Shown here piece by piece: positions 17,548 through 25,946 of a stretch of DNA of 53,843 bases (the first letter of the stretch is position 1; every line of letters starts with the position of its first letter). The DNA is from Sedimenticola thiotaurini (GTDB taxonomy: Bacteria > Pseudomonadota > Gammaproteobacteria > Chromatiales > Chromatiaceae): positions 1 through 53,843 of the forward strand of contig DRKP01000054.1 in the NCBI GenBank assembly GCA_011051715.1, read 5' to 3'. The notes under the pieces were generated by a model, which was not told where the DNA came from, ran no database searches, and saw nothing but the letters and a program-made list of their open reading frames with translations. The translations under genes and the position numbers were made by a program.

Positions 17548-19788
17548 ATGGCTTTCAACAACAACATTCTCTCCTTTCAAGGCAACCAGGCAATGGAACG
17601 CCGGTTCGTGCTCAGGGAAGAATACCGCCACACGGTCAACGCCTGCCGCCAGGTGTTGCTGAAGACCGTGCCGAAGCTGATGGAGGGCATGTTCGAGCAG
17701 CTGGACGACGCCCTCTACGCCCTGGCGGACAAGGCGGAGAGCGACAGCCAGCAGGCCTCCTATTTCGACGCCATGCGGAAGATGCGGCGTGAGAGGGAGA
17801 CGATCGAAAACGAATTCAACCGCCATCTCCTGATCGGCTTCGACCATTTCTGGCAGAGCGGCCCCCCCCTGGCCGCCGCCGATGCGGCGCCGCAGCTGGA
17901 GCAGGATGAGTTCTCCCTGGTGGAGAACGAGGATCTGGAAGAGGGCCTGGCGGTCAACAACATGGTCTCGCGGGGGGAGAACCGCCACTATCGCGACCTC
18001 TACGCCCTGAACCAGAGGATCGGCCACATGGTCGATCGCGAGATCGACTCGGCGCGCAATCCGCTCGGACCGGCGGCCATCTGCGAGGGATTCCACCAGG
18101 TGATCCGGCCGCTGTCCCTGGACGTGGCGGTGAAGATCGTCATCTACAAACAGTTCGAGCGCACCGTGGTCGATGCCCTCGACCAGCTCTACGGGGAGAC
18201 CAACGAGGTGCTGGCGCGGGGCGGGATCCTGCCGAAGCTGAGTCACCGGGTACGCCGGGCGCCCAGCTACGGACCGGCGCCGGCCAGCGGGGCGGCTGGA
18301 ACCGTGATGGAGCAGGCACAGGGGACCGAGATCGACGATCCCCGGCTCCAGGGCGAGTTGTTCCCGGTGCTGCAACAGATGCTGGGACGCCGCCGCGGTG
18401 GACAGCAGGCACCCCATGTTCCGGTGGTGGCGACCGACCAGGTGGTGGGTCTTCTCTCCTCGCTGCAGCAGGCCAACATGGCCGCCATCACCAGCGCCGC
18501 GTTGTCCGATCTGGGCAATCTGGATCTGCGTGCCAGCCTGCAGCAGGCGATCCAGGCGACCGGCGGTGGCGAGCACCGCATGGAGGAGAGTGACGACGCC
18601 GCCATCGACGTCATCTCGATGCTGTTCGAGTTCATCCTCGAGGACCGCAGCCTGCCCGACGCCATGAAGGCCCTGCTGGCGCGCCTGCAGATCCCGATGC
18701 TGAAGGTGGCCATCCTCGACAAGGAGTTCTTCAGTCGCAAGAACCATCCGGCGCGCAGGCTGCTCAACAGCATGGCCCAGGCCGCGGTGGGCTGGACCGA
18801 AAAGGCGGGTCGGGCCGATGGCGGCCTGTATGCCAAGATGGAATCCATCGTCGAACGGGTCCTGGACCGGTTCGAAGACGACATCGGCCTGTTCACCGAA
18901 TTGAACGAGGAGTTCACCGCCTTCCTGGAGCGGGAGGCGCAGGGGCGCGAGCTGGCGGAGAAGCGGGTGGCACAGGTGACCCAGGGCAAGGAGCAGCTGA
19001 AGCAGTCGCGGGAACGGGTGGAGCGTGAGCTCCGCCAGCGGCTGGCCGGACGCGACGCGGTGCCGGAGGTGGTGGCCGATCTGCTGCAGGAGGGTTGGCG
19101 CGACGTGCTGCTGCTGATCCTGCTGCGCCAGGGCGACGACAGCGGCCAGTGGCAGGACGCGCTGACCCTGGTGGACCGGCTGTTGTGGAGCGTGGAGCCG
19201 AAGGTGGACGAGGAGCAGCGGCAGGAGCTGCTGCAGGAGATCCCCGGTCTGCTCAAGGCCCTGCGCAGCGGGCTCAACGAGATCTCCTACGATCAGCACC
19301 GCATGGCCGAGCTGTTCCGTGACCTGCAGGCCTGCCACGTCGACTGTCTGAAGGGCGTGGACCCGGCGGAGCATGTGCCGGTGGCGAAACTTTCACCGCC
19401 GGACGGGGATGTTGATGCCACCGGCGAGGCCCCGGCGGCCGCTTCCGACGATGGGGGGGCGGAAGAGCGGGAATCAGCGGAAAAGGATGAGTTCGAGCAG
19501 CGGGCCGATTCCCTGCCGCTGGGGACCTGGCTGGAGGTGACCGACGAAAACGGCGACCGCTTCCGCGCCAAGCTCTCCTGGCGCAGCAAGGTCACCGGCA
19601 CCTGCCTGTTCGTCAACCGCAAGGGGATGAAGGTGGCGGAGCTGCCCCGGGACGGCCTGGTGGAGTGGTTCCGCAGTGGCCGTGCGGTGGAGCTGCGTGA
19701 GGTCAACGTCCCGTTGATGGACCGGGCCCTGGTGGCCATGATGAAGGTGCTCGACAGCGACGGCAAAGGGGCGCCGGCGGCCAGCTGA
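17548..19788 (+). CDS. DUF1631 family protein
   Basis: 746 residues, cytoplasmic and mostly helical. I recognise the family from EYRHTVNACRQVLLKTVPKL, RLQIPMLKVAILDKEFFS and HPARRLLNSMAQAAVGW. The last ~90 residues (LPLGTWLEVTDENGDRFRAK, SWRSKVTGTCLFVNRKGMKV) form a small beta-barrel like the C-terminal segments of PilZ-type proteins, but the RxxxR/DxSxxG c-di-GMP motif is not evident. The family is often next to chemosensory or surface-related genes; function unknown. Monocistronic: a strong terminator follows at 19813-19848. Confidence 0.85.
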   Translation: MAFNNNILSFQGNQAMERRFVLREEYRHTVNACRQVLLKTVPKLMEGMFEQLDDALYALADKAESDSQQASYFDAMRKMRRERETIENEFNRHLLIGFDHFWQSGPPLAAADAAPQLEQDEFSLVENEDLEEGLAVNNMVSRGENRHYRDLYALNQRIGHMVDREIDSARNPLGPAAICEGFHQVIRPLSLDVAVKIVIYKQFERTVVDALDQLYGETNEVLARGGILPKLSHRVRRAPSYGPAPASGAAGTVMEQAQGTEIDDPRLQGELFPVLQQMLGRRRGGQQAPHVPVVATDQVVGLLSSLQQANMAAITSAALSDLGNLDLRASLQQAIQATGGGEHRMEESDDAAIDVISMLFEFILEDRSLPDAMKALLARLQIPMLKVAILDKEFFSRKNHPARRLLNSMAQAAVGWTEKAGRADGGLYAKMESIVERVLDRFEDDIGLFTELNEEFTAFLEREAQGRELAEKRVAQVTQGKEQLKQSRERVERELRQRLAGRDAVPEVVADLLQEGWRDVLLLILLRQGDDSGQWQDALTLVDRLLWSVEPKVDEEQRQELLQEIPGLLKALRSGLNEISYDQHRMAELFRDLQACHVDCLKGVDPAEHVPVAKLSPPDGDVDATGEAPAAASDDGGAEERESAEKDEFEQRADSLPLGTWLEVTDENGDRFRAKLSWRSKVTGTCLFVNRKGMKVAELPRDGLVEWFRSGRAVELREVNVPLMDRALVAMMKVLDSDGKGAPAAS

Positions 19789-19812
19789 GGAGTGGTCGCC
19801 GGCAGTGCGTGG

Positions 19813-19848
19813 CCGTCTCCGCCGGTAGCGGCGGAGACGGTTTTTTTT
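19813..19848 (+). terminator. Strong terminator after the DUF1631 gene
   Basis: Perfect 11-bp stem (19813-19823/19830-19840), 6-base loop and eight T residues. Confidence 0.95.
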
Positions 19849-19905
19849 CCGGAGCCCGGTCCGGTCGTGGCCGGGAAACCGTTCGCCGGGGGCTGGTTCC
19901 GTTCG

Positions 19906-19971
19906 TTCGCGCCGGGGGCGGTGCTCCTACATGCATGGTATCCCCTGTAGGAGCGCCGCCCCCGGCGCGAA
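19906..19971. repeat. REP-like inverted repeat, GCGCCGGGGGCG type (paired copy)
   Basis: 25-bp arms (19906-19930 and 19947-19971) with one mismatch and a 16-base loop: TTCGCGCCGGGGGCGGTGCT against its complement. Single arms recur at 29836-29860 and 53724-53743. The paired arrangement resembles BIME-type REP doublets. Confidence 0.75.
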
Positions 19972-20112
19972 ACCGTGGTCGGGGGCCGGCCCGCGGGACG
20001 GGATCATGCGGAGCGGCCCGACAACGTGCGTCCCTCCCCCGCCCTGGCATACAATGGCCGCTCGATGCGATCCCCTCCCGGGATCGCCGGCAAATCCGAC
20101 AGGAGCGGCAGC

Positions 20113-20457
20113 ATGGCCGAGAAGATGACCGATTCGGGTCTCAAGTACGAGGACCTGGCGGAGGGTGAAGGTCCGCAGGCACAGGCGGGGCAGCAGGTGC
20201 GGGTCCACTACACCGGCTGGCTCACCGACGGCACCAAGTTCGACTCCAGCCTGGACCGCAACCAGCCGTTCGACTTCCCGCTGGGCGGAGGACGGGTGAT
20301 CCGGGGCTGGGACGAAGGGGTGCAGGGGATGCGCGTGGGCGGCAGGCGGCGTCTCACCATCCCGCCCCAGCTCGGCTACGGCGCCGCTGGTGCGGGCGGG
20401 GTGATCCCGCCCAACGCCACCCTGGTGTTCGAGGTGGAGCTGCTTGAGATCCTCTGA
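20113..20457 (+). CDS. FKBP-type peptidyl-prolyl isomerase, short
   Basis: 114 residues, a single FKBP domain with no signal peptide: [64 protein letters not shown]. Cytoplasmic prolyl isomerase/chaperone. The ATG at 20113 follows AGGAGCGGCAGC. nadC begins inside its 3' end, so the two are cotranscribed. Confidence 0.93.
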   Translation: MAEKMTDSGLKYEDLAEGEGPQAQAGQQVRVHYTGWLTDGTKFDSSLDRNQPFDFPLGGGRVIRGWDEGVQGMRVGGRRRLTIPPQLGYGAAGAGGVIPPNATLVFEVELLEIL

Positions 20458-21301
20458 CCTGGAGCGGGCGCTGCCGTCCCCGGAACGAATCCGGGAGCAG
20501 GTGCGCATCGCCCTGGCCGAGGACCTGGGGGATGGCGATCTCACCGCCGCCCTGATCGACGCCGTATCCGAGGCGGATGTCCGGGTGATCTGCCGCGAGC
20601 CGGCGGTGCTCGCGGGCCGCGCCTGGTTCGAGGCGGTGTTCCGGCAACTGGACCCGGCCATCCGGGTGAGCTGGTCGGCCGCCGATGGTGACCGGCTGGA
20701 GGCGGGCCAGCCCCTGTGCCACCTGCACGGCAACACCCGTGCCCTGCTCAGTGGCGAACGCACGGCGCTCAACTATCTGCAGACCCTCTCCGGCACCGCC
20801 ACCCTGGCCCGGCGCTATGCCGACGCGGTGGCCGGGACCGGTGTGCGGATCCTGGACACCCGCAAGACCCTGCCCGGCCTGCGCCTGCAACAGAAGTACG
20901 CGGTGGTCTGCGGCGGCTGCCACAATCACCGGGTCGGCCTCTACGACGCGGTGCTGATCAAGGAGAACCACATCCTGGCGGCGGGCTCCATCGCCGCCGC
21001 CCTGGATGCGGCCCGGGCAGCGACCCCGGTCGGGACCGAGATCGAGATCGAGGTGGAGGATCTGGACGAGCTGGACCAGGCCCTGGCCGCAGGCGCCCGG
21101 CGCGTCCTGCTGGACAACTTCGATCTGGCGGCGCTGCGACAGGCGGTCTCCCGCAACGCCGGCAGGGCACGCCTGGAGGCCTCTGGTGGCGTCACCCTGG
21201 AGGGGATCCGCGCCATCGCCGAGACCGGGGTCGACGACATCTCGGTGGGGGCCCTGACCAAGGACGTCAGGGCGATCGACCTCTCGATGCGCTTTCTCTG
21301 A
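20444..21301 (+). CDS. nadC: Nicotinate-nucleotide pyrophosphorylase (carboxylating)
   Basis: 285 residues. Quinolinate phosphoribosyltransferase with [68 protein letters not shown] and [20 protein letters not shown]. It makes nicotinate mononucleotide from quinolinate and PRPP in NAD synthesis. The start is TTG at 20444, overlapping the FKBP gene by 14 bases, with GGTGGAG upstream; no ATG or GTG fits the N-terminus better. nadA and nadB are not in the window. Confidence 0.95.
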   Translation: MRSSDLERALPSPERIREQVRIALAEDLGDGDLTAALIDAVSEADVRVICREPAVLAGRAWFEAVFRQLDPAIRVSWSAADGDRLEAGQPLCHLHGNTRALLSGERTALNYLQTLSGTATLARRYADAVAGTGVRILDTRKTLPGLRLQQKYAVVCGGCHNHRVGLYDAVLIKENHILAAGSIAAALDAARAATPVGTEIEIEVEDLDELDQALAAGARRVLLDNFDLAALRQAVSRNAGRARLEASGGVTLEGIRAIAETGVDDISVGALTKDVRAIDLSMRFL

Positions 21302-21509
21302 CGGGAACCAAACATGCGGCCCGGCTGTCTGCATGGGCTGGACCGGGCCCGAACCGGGTGAAGGGCAAATTTTGTGAACGGACACGTATTCTGCACCCGT
21401 GGAGCTTCCGGTTTCCGGCCGCTCCGGCAATAGTTGGAACCGGGAACCGGTGACCGCCGGCATCGTGCCCCCGGTAACAAACAAACAACATCGACAGCAA
21501 GGAAACCCC

Positions 21510-22196
21510 ATGAATCGAATCATCCGACGTGCGCTTCCCCTCGCGGCCCTGGCCGTTCTCCCGCTCGCGGTACAGGCGGCGGAACTGGATACGCAGGAGA
21601 AGAAGTTCAGCTATACCCTGGGCTACCAGTTCGGCCAGCAGATGAAGCAGGATGGCATCAAGGTGGATGCCGCCGCCTTCGCCGCCGGCATCGACGATGT
21701 GCTCAGTGGCAACGATCTGCAGCTGTCGCTGGATGAGATGCGGGCGGCGCTGAAGGCGGGACGCGAGGCGCTGCAGAAGGAGCAGCAGCAGAAGGAGCAG
21801 GCGGCACTGGCCGCCGGCAAGGCGTACCGGGAGAAGAATGCCGGGAAGGAGGGGGTGGTGACCCTGCCTTCCGGCCTGCAGTACAAGGTGCTGCGCGAGG
21901 GCAAGGGAACGCCGCCGGCTGCCGACGCGAAGGTCACGGTCAACTACCGCGGCACCCTGATCGACGGTACCGAGTTCGACAGCTCCTACAAGCGCGGCAA
22001 GCCCACCACCTTCAGTCTCGACCGGGTGATCCCGGGCTTCAGGGAGGCGATCACCCGGATGAAGCCGGGCGCCAAGTGGCAGGTGGTGATGCCGCCGGAG
22101 CTGGCCTACGGCAGCAAGGGCGCCGGGACCGCCATCGGTCCCAATGAGACGCTGCTGTTCGAGATCGAGCTGCTGCCGGAGGAGAAGGGGAAATAG
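21510..22196 (+). CDS. fkpA: Exported FKBP-type peptidyl-prolyl isomerase (FkpA/Mip-like)
   Basis: 228 residues: signal peptide (1-24, ending VQAAE), helical dimerisation domain with KFSYTLGYQFGQQMKQDGI and a long Gln/Lys-rich helix (about 75-110), then an FKBP domain (KVTVNYRGTLIDGTEFDSS, RVIPGFREAITRMKPG, MPPELAYGSKGAG). Periplasmic or surface folding catalyst. AAGGAAA lies just upstream of the ATG. The layout matches FkpA and Mip; I use fkpA but mip is equally possible. Confidence 0.93.
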   Translation: MNRIIRRALPLAALAVLPLAVQAAELDTQEKKFSYTLGYQFGQQMKQDGIKVDAAAFAAGIDDVLSGNDLQLSLDEMRAALKAGREALQKEQQQKEQAALAAGKAYREKNAGKEGVVTLPSGLQYKVLREGKGTPPAADAKVTVNYRGTLIDGTEFDSSYKRGKPTTFSLDRVIPGFREAITRMKPGAKWQVVMPPELAYGSKGAGTAIGPNETLLFEIELLPEEKGK

Positions 22197-22208
22197 GCCA
22201 CTCTCTCC

Positions 22209-23399
22209 TCACCCGAGGTAGGGAAACACCAGTCGCGTACCGCTGAACAGGTGTCGCGCCTCCGGCAGGGCCGGGAGGCGGATGCTCGGCCGGCGGCAGA
22301 TGCGCTGGGTGTGGAGGCCGGCCCCGCGCAGGGTGTGATGGCGGTGGTCGAACTCCCGGGTCACCGCCTCCTCCCACGGGGGAGGGCGGTAACCATCGTA
22401 CGGGTGAAACCCGTTGGCGCACCACTCCCACACCCGGCCGTAACCCGAGATGGCGCGGGTGCGGGCGGCGATCTCCCACTGGTACTCGTGCTGGACCACC
22501 GCCCCGGCCAGTCCGTCCCCGCTGGTGGCGACCCAGCGCGCGTAGGCGGTGGCCTCGTGTCGGCTGATGCCCATCACCGCCTCCTCCGGATCCAGGTCGA
22601 AGGGGCCGTTGATGCCGATACCGTACCAGTGGCCGTCCGCATCCCGCCGCCAGTGGTCCGGTGCCCCGATCCGCTCCCGCGTGCGCCACTCCCAGCCTGC
22701 CTCGTCCCACAGCGACGGATCGTCGTAACCACCCGCTTCCATGAAGCCGAGCCAGGCCCCGTTGGCCACGGGCAGGCGGTCGATGCGAAAGCTGCTGAGC
22801 TGCACCACCTGGGGCGGCAGTTCATTGTCCCGGGCGGCCGGGTCGTCCAGGGCGCCGATGCGGTAGTGTCCCTGGGCCATGCCGACCAGGTCGTGCGAGG
22901 GGGGGCGGGCGGTCAGCGGTGTGCGCACCCGGTACCGGATCGGCAGCTGCAGCTGCCGCTGGGCCAGTACCATCAGCATCTGCTCGTAGAGCAGGGCCTG
23001 GTCCTGCAACACCAGCGGCAGCAGCCGCTGTTCCGCCACCAGGGGGTGGTCTCCCAGGGTGGCTGGGTTGGCCAGGGCGGTGAGGTTGCGTTCCTGCAGC
23101 TCCAGTGCCCAGTTGAGCAGGTGATCCAGCGGCGGCAGTTGCCGCCACTGCCCGGCGGATGGCGGGTTTGCGTTGCCGCCGAAGAGGTGGCGGACGCGGC
23201 CGGTCATGCCGCTGTCCCCCTGCACCAGCTCCTGCACCCACCAGGTCTCGAGATAAACGGCGCGGCCAAGATACCAGGCCAGGGGGGCGAGCCGCGGATG
23301 CCACTCGCGGTAGGCCTCCTCCTCCGGGACATGGGCCGGAAGCTGGTTCATCATCTGGTGCAGGGTGTTCAACTGGCCGAGCAGTTCGTGGCGGCTCAT
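22209..23399 (-). CDS. EgtB-like DinB/SUMF1 protein without iron histidines
   Basis: 396 residues. The N-terminal DinB-like helical domain (about 1-165) resembles EgtB (PLAWYLGRAVYLETWWVQE), and the C-terminal part is a formylglycine-enzyme/SUMF1 fold (VMGISRHEATAYARWVA, YGRVWEWCANGFHPYDGYRP). In EgtB-type sulfoxide synthases iron is bound by three His, one in a WHLGH-like motif and two in HxxxHxE. Here these positions read WYLGR and DQALLYE, so none of the three is kept. It is therefore unlikely to be a working ergothioneine synthase. It lies convergent to fkpA and 163 bp from tusE. Confidence 0.82.
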   Translation of the reverse strand: MSRHELLGQLNTLHQMMNQLPAHVPEEEAYREWHPRLAPLAWYLGRAVYLETWWVQELVQGDSGMTGRVRHLFGGNANPPSAGQWRQLPPLDHLLNWALELQERNLTALANPATLGDHPLVAEQRLLPLVLQDQALLYEQMLMVLAQRQLQLPIRYRVRTPLTARPPSHDLVGMAQGHYRIGALDDPAARDNELPPQVVQLSSFRIDRLPVANGAWLGFMEAGGYDDPSLWDEAGWEWRTRERIGAPDHWRRDADGHWYGIGINGPFDLDPEEAVMGISRHEATAYARWVATSGDGLAGAVVQHEYQWEIAARTRAISGYGRVWEWCANGFHPYDGYRPPPWEEAVTREFDHRHHTLRGAGLHTQRICRRPSIRLPALPEARHLFSGTRLVFPYLG

Positions 23400-23512
23400 G
23401 ACGGGCTTCCGCAGTTCCGGGTCCGGGAAAGGAAGGCATGGTACTCGGATCGACGGTCACAATGCCACCGGTCCGGGGCTGTCGGGCTATGGAAAAGGGT
23501 GTGCAAAGAAAA

Positions 23513-23543
23513 GGGCCCGGGCGATCCTGTATCGCCCGGGCCC
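23513..23543 (-). terminator. Terminator after tusE
   Basis: 13-bp perfect stem (23513-23525/23531-23543) with a 5-base loop; on the minus strand it is followed by TTTTCTTT. It separates tusE from the EgtB-like gene. Confidence 0.85.
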
Positions 23544-23562
23544 GGTCCTGCGGCGGCGCGGT

Positions 23563-23862
23563 TCAGACGCAGCCAGTCGGTTTCGGCAGGCCGCCGTACT
23601 TGGTGATCGGCTTCATCGGGCCGGTCAGCCACAGGTTGAACAGCTCCTTGGAGTTCTCGCCCAGGTACTTGGAGAACTTGCGGATCGGCGGCACCACGGA
23701 ATGTTCGTCGTAGTATTCACGGGCCTTCAGGATCTGCTCCCATTTCCGTTCGTCCAGTTCGAAGCCATCGGCCTCGGCCATGGCCCGGGCCACCTCCGGT
23801 GTCCAGTCGCTCATATCCAGCAGATAGCCATCACCGTCGCGGGGGGGTAATTCGGTAGTCAT
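23563..23862 (-). CDS. tusE: TusE/DsrC family sulfur-relay protein
   Basis: 99 residues of the TusE/DsrC/DsvC family. The C-terminal arm ends GLPKPTGCV with the conserved penultimate Cys that carries sulfur. DsrC proteins of dissimilatory sulfur metabolism have a second Cys 10 residues earlier; here that position is in KYGGLPK, so only one Cys is present, as in TusE of the tRNA 2-thiouridine relay. The ATG at 23862 is chosen over a TTG two codons earlier; AAGGAG lies 10 bases upstream. tusB/C/D are not in the window. Confidence 0.88.
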   Translation of the reverse strand: MTTELPPRDGDGYLLDMSDWTPEVARAMAEADGFELDERKWEQILKAREYYDEHSVVPPIRKFSKYLGENSKELFNLWLTGPMKPITKYGGLPKPTGCV

Positions 23863-23906
23863 CGTCAACTCACTCCTTCACAAAAAACCTAGTAATATAC
23901 TCGGAA

Positions 23907-23936
23907 ATTATAGAGGCATTCTAAATGGGGTTGAAA
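23907..23936 (-). promoter_or_regulatory. Likely promoter for tusE
   Basis: Perfect -10 TATAAT on the minus strand (23907-23912) with weak -35-like TTCAAC 17 bases further. The region is AT-rich compared with its surroundings. Leader about 38 bases. Confidence 0.5.
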
Positions 23937-24090
23937 CAGATATCTACCTTGTAATCATCATGGATATGGTCTGTATGGCCGAGGGGGCTTGAGGAGGGTC
24001 AATGCGCCCGCATCCGGGATTCCCATACAATGGGCAAGTGCCGGCAGCCGGGACGCCTCCCCTGTCCGGACCGCCGGAGAGAAATCGGAT

Positions 24091-24792
24091 TTGGATCTGT
24101 CCCTGCCACTGGCGTTTACCATCGGCCTGTTCAGTACACTTCATTGTGTCGGCATGTGCGGCGGCATCATGGGCGCGCTCAGCTACGGCCTGGCCGAGGG
24201 GATCCGCAGCCGGACTCCCCGCTTCATGGCCTTCCTGCTCGCCTACAGCGGCGGCCGGATCGCGAGTTACGCCCTTGCCGGGGCACTGATGGGATCGGTC
24301 GGGACGGAACTGCTGGATCTGCTCGGTCCGGGCCAGGGGCATCGCTGGCTGCAATGGATGGCGGCCCTGTTCCTGGTGCTGATCGGCCTGCACCTGGCGG
24401 GATGGCTGCCACGGCTGGCCCAGGTGGAGCGCATCGGCGTGCCGCTGTGGCGGCGGCTGGAACCGTTGGGACGCCGCCTGATGCCGGTGAACAGCCTGCC
24501 CCGGGCGCTGGCCTACGGCCTGGTGTGGGGCTGGCTCCCCTGTGGCCTGGTCTATACCATGCTGCTGACTGCCGCCAGCCGTTCCGGATCCCTGCAGGGG
24601 GCACTGTACATGCTGGCCTTCGGGCTGGGGACGGTGCCGGCCGTGGTGGCCACCGGCTTCCTGGCCGGAAGGCTGTACCGCTTCGCCCGCATGCCCTACC
24701 TGAGGGAGGCCGTTGGGGGTATCATAATATTGATTGGCTTGCTGACATTGTGGTTTCCGGAACTGCTCGACCTGGCCGGTACCACGACCTAG
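24091..24792 (+). CDS. TauE/SafE-like or DsbD-like membrane protein (cytochrome biogenesis type)
   Basis: 233 residues with 6 predicted helices. Two Cys-bearing motifs, STLHCVGMCGGIMGALS near the N-terminus and WGWLPCGLVYTMLLTAA in the middle, match the DsbD/CcdA-related family often annotated as sulfite exporter TauE/SafE and found next to cbb3 oxidase assembly genes. A role in electron or copper transfer across the membrane is likely. The TTG at 24091 gives the usual MDLSLPLAF start; GGAGAG lies ~10 bases upstream. No cco genes are nearby. The second base of its TAG stop begins the 164-bp element copy 2. Confidence 0.8.
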   Translation: MDLSLPLAFTIGLFSTLHCVGMCGGIMGALSYGLAEGIRSRTPRFMAFLLAYSGGRIASYALAGALMGSVGTELLDLLGPGQGHRWLQWMAALFLVLIGLHLAGWLPRLAQVERIGVPLWRRLEPLGRRLMPVNSLPRALAYGLVWGWLPCGLVYTMLLTAASRSGSLQGALYMLAFGLGTVPAVVATGFLAGRLYRFARMPYLREAVGGIIILIGLLTLWFPELLDLAGTTT

Positions 24793-24954
24793 GAGCCTGT
24801 CGGACTTGATCGTTTGAAGCGAAAACCACCGGGGGCGCATCAAATCGGTTTATCGAACGAGGCGAATGGCACGGCCATTTGACGGGTTCGACAAGCTGAG
24901 TTGATCGCCATCCAGGGATTTGCAGCCAACCGGCATCGAGTCCGACAGGCTCCT
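24791..24954. mobile_element. 164-bp MITE-like element, copy 2
   Basis: Same length and order as 6686-6849. Terminal repeats AGGAGCCTGTCGGACTTGAT (24791-24810) and ATCGAGTCCGACAGGCTCCT (24935-24954). Internal stem AATGGC/GCCATT (24865-24870/24874-24879) differs from copy 1 by a paired A-T to G-C change. It fills the space between the TauE-like gene and the AAA+ regulator, ending 17 bases before the latter's ATG. Confidence 0.85.
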
Positions 24955-24971
24955 GCAACCGGGTGATCGTG

Positions 24972-25844
24972 ATGGATGACAGACAGCACAGACTTCTTGG
25001 CAGTTCACCCCTGTTCCTGCAGGTGGTGCATGCGGCACGCATGGTGGCCCCCACCGACGCCACAGTGCTGGTGACCGGTGAACGGGGGGTGGGCAAGGAG
25101 CTGCTGGCCCGGGAGATCCATCTCCACAGCCGCCGGCGCAACCGTCCCTTCCGGGTCGTCGGCTGTGCCGGCGTCTCGCCGGAGCAGTTTGCCCGGGAAC
25201 TGGACGAAGCAGACGCCACCGGCACCCTGTTCCTGGACGAGGTGGGCGAGCTGGCTCCGGTGCACCAGGCCGGACTGATGCACCTGCTCGATGCCCTCGA
25301 CGGGAAGGCCAGGCTGATCGCGTCCAGCAGCCTGGATCTGTACCGGATGATGCAGGAGGGTGGCTTCCGCGAGGATCTCTACTTCCGGCTCAACGTGGTG
25401 CCGCTGGAGCTGCCACCCCTGCGCCAGCGCAGCGACGACATCGTCAACCTGCTGAAGCAGTTCAGCCAGCAGCTGGCCCGCAGCTATGGCCGCCGTCCGC
25501 CGCGCTACTCGGTCACCAGCCGCAACATCCTGAAGGCCTACCCCTGGCCGGGCAACGTGCGCGAGCTGAAGAACTTCTGCCAGCGCATGGCGATCCTGAT
25601 GACCGGTCGCATGGTGCAGCCGGAAGACCTGCCGCCCGAGATCCGCCGCGCCGCGGCGCCGAAGCCGGAACACTCCCCCTTCACCCTGCCGCCGGAGGGC
25701 ATCGACCTGGCGGTACTGGAGGGCGAGATGATCCGTCAGGCCCTGGGCATGACCGGCGGCAACCGCAGCAAGGCCGCGCGCCTGCTCGGCATCAGCCGCG
25801 ACACCCTGCTCTACCGGATGCAGAAACACGCCATCCGGGCCTGA
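24972..25844 (+). CDS. AAA+ regulator of the sigma-54 activator family lacking the GAFTGA loop
   Basis: 290 residues: AAA+ domain followed by a Fis-type helix-turn-helix (GGNRSKAARLLGISRDTLLY). Walker A is GERGVGKE (36-43), Walker B GTLFLDEVGEL (84-94), and FREDLYFRLNV carries the arginine-finger region. Between Cys65 and Walker B there are only 18 residues where NtrC-type proteins have about 38, so the GAFTGA loop that touches sigma-54 is missing. There is no receiver or other sensor domain. It probably does not activate sigma-54 promoters and could act with sigma-70, as described for TyrR-like proteins. An in-frame GTG at 24963 is an alternative start. Confidence 0.87.
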   Translation: MDDRQHRLLGSSPLFLQVVHAARMVAPTDATVLVTGERGVGKELLAREIHLHSRRRNRPFRVVGCAGVSPEQFARELDEADATGTLFLDEVGELAPVHQAGLMHLLDALDGKARLIASSSLDLYRMMQEGGFREDLYFRLNVVPLELPPLRQRSDDIVNLLKQFSQQLARSYGRRPPRYSVTSRNILKAYPWPGNVRELKNFCQRMAILMTGRMVQPEDLPPEIRRAAAPKPEHSPFTLPPEGIDLAVLEGEMIRQALGMTGGNRSKAARLLGISRDTLLYRMQKHAIRA

Positions 25845-25946
25845 ACATCGGGGAGCAGGCGCTCTCCCGCCCCGGCGATCGCCGCTGCCGGGTCAGCAGC
25901 GGGACGGCATGGGGCGACAATCCCCCTCGCCCCTCACTCCTCACCC

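Noticed and set aside
17217-17567. Small minus-strand frame ending with CFDCPDGLL
   Set aside because: No start signal, no homologue recognised; could be a decayed gene but evidence is too weak.
17404-19374. Long open frame antisense to the DUF1631 gene
   Set aside because: His/Leu/Val-rich low-complexity shadow of a recognisable family gene.
23563-23862. Dissimilatory DsrC
   Set aside because: The second C-terminal Cys is absent; TusE is the better call.
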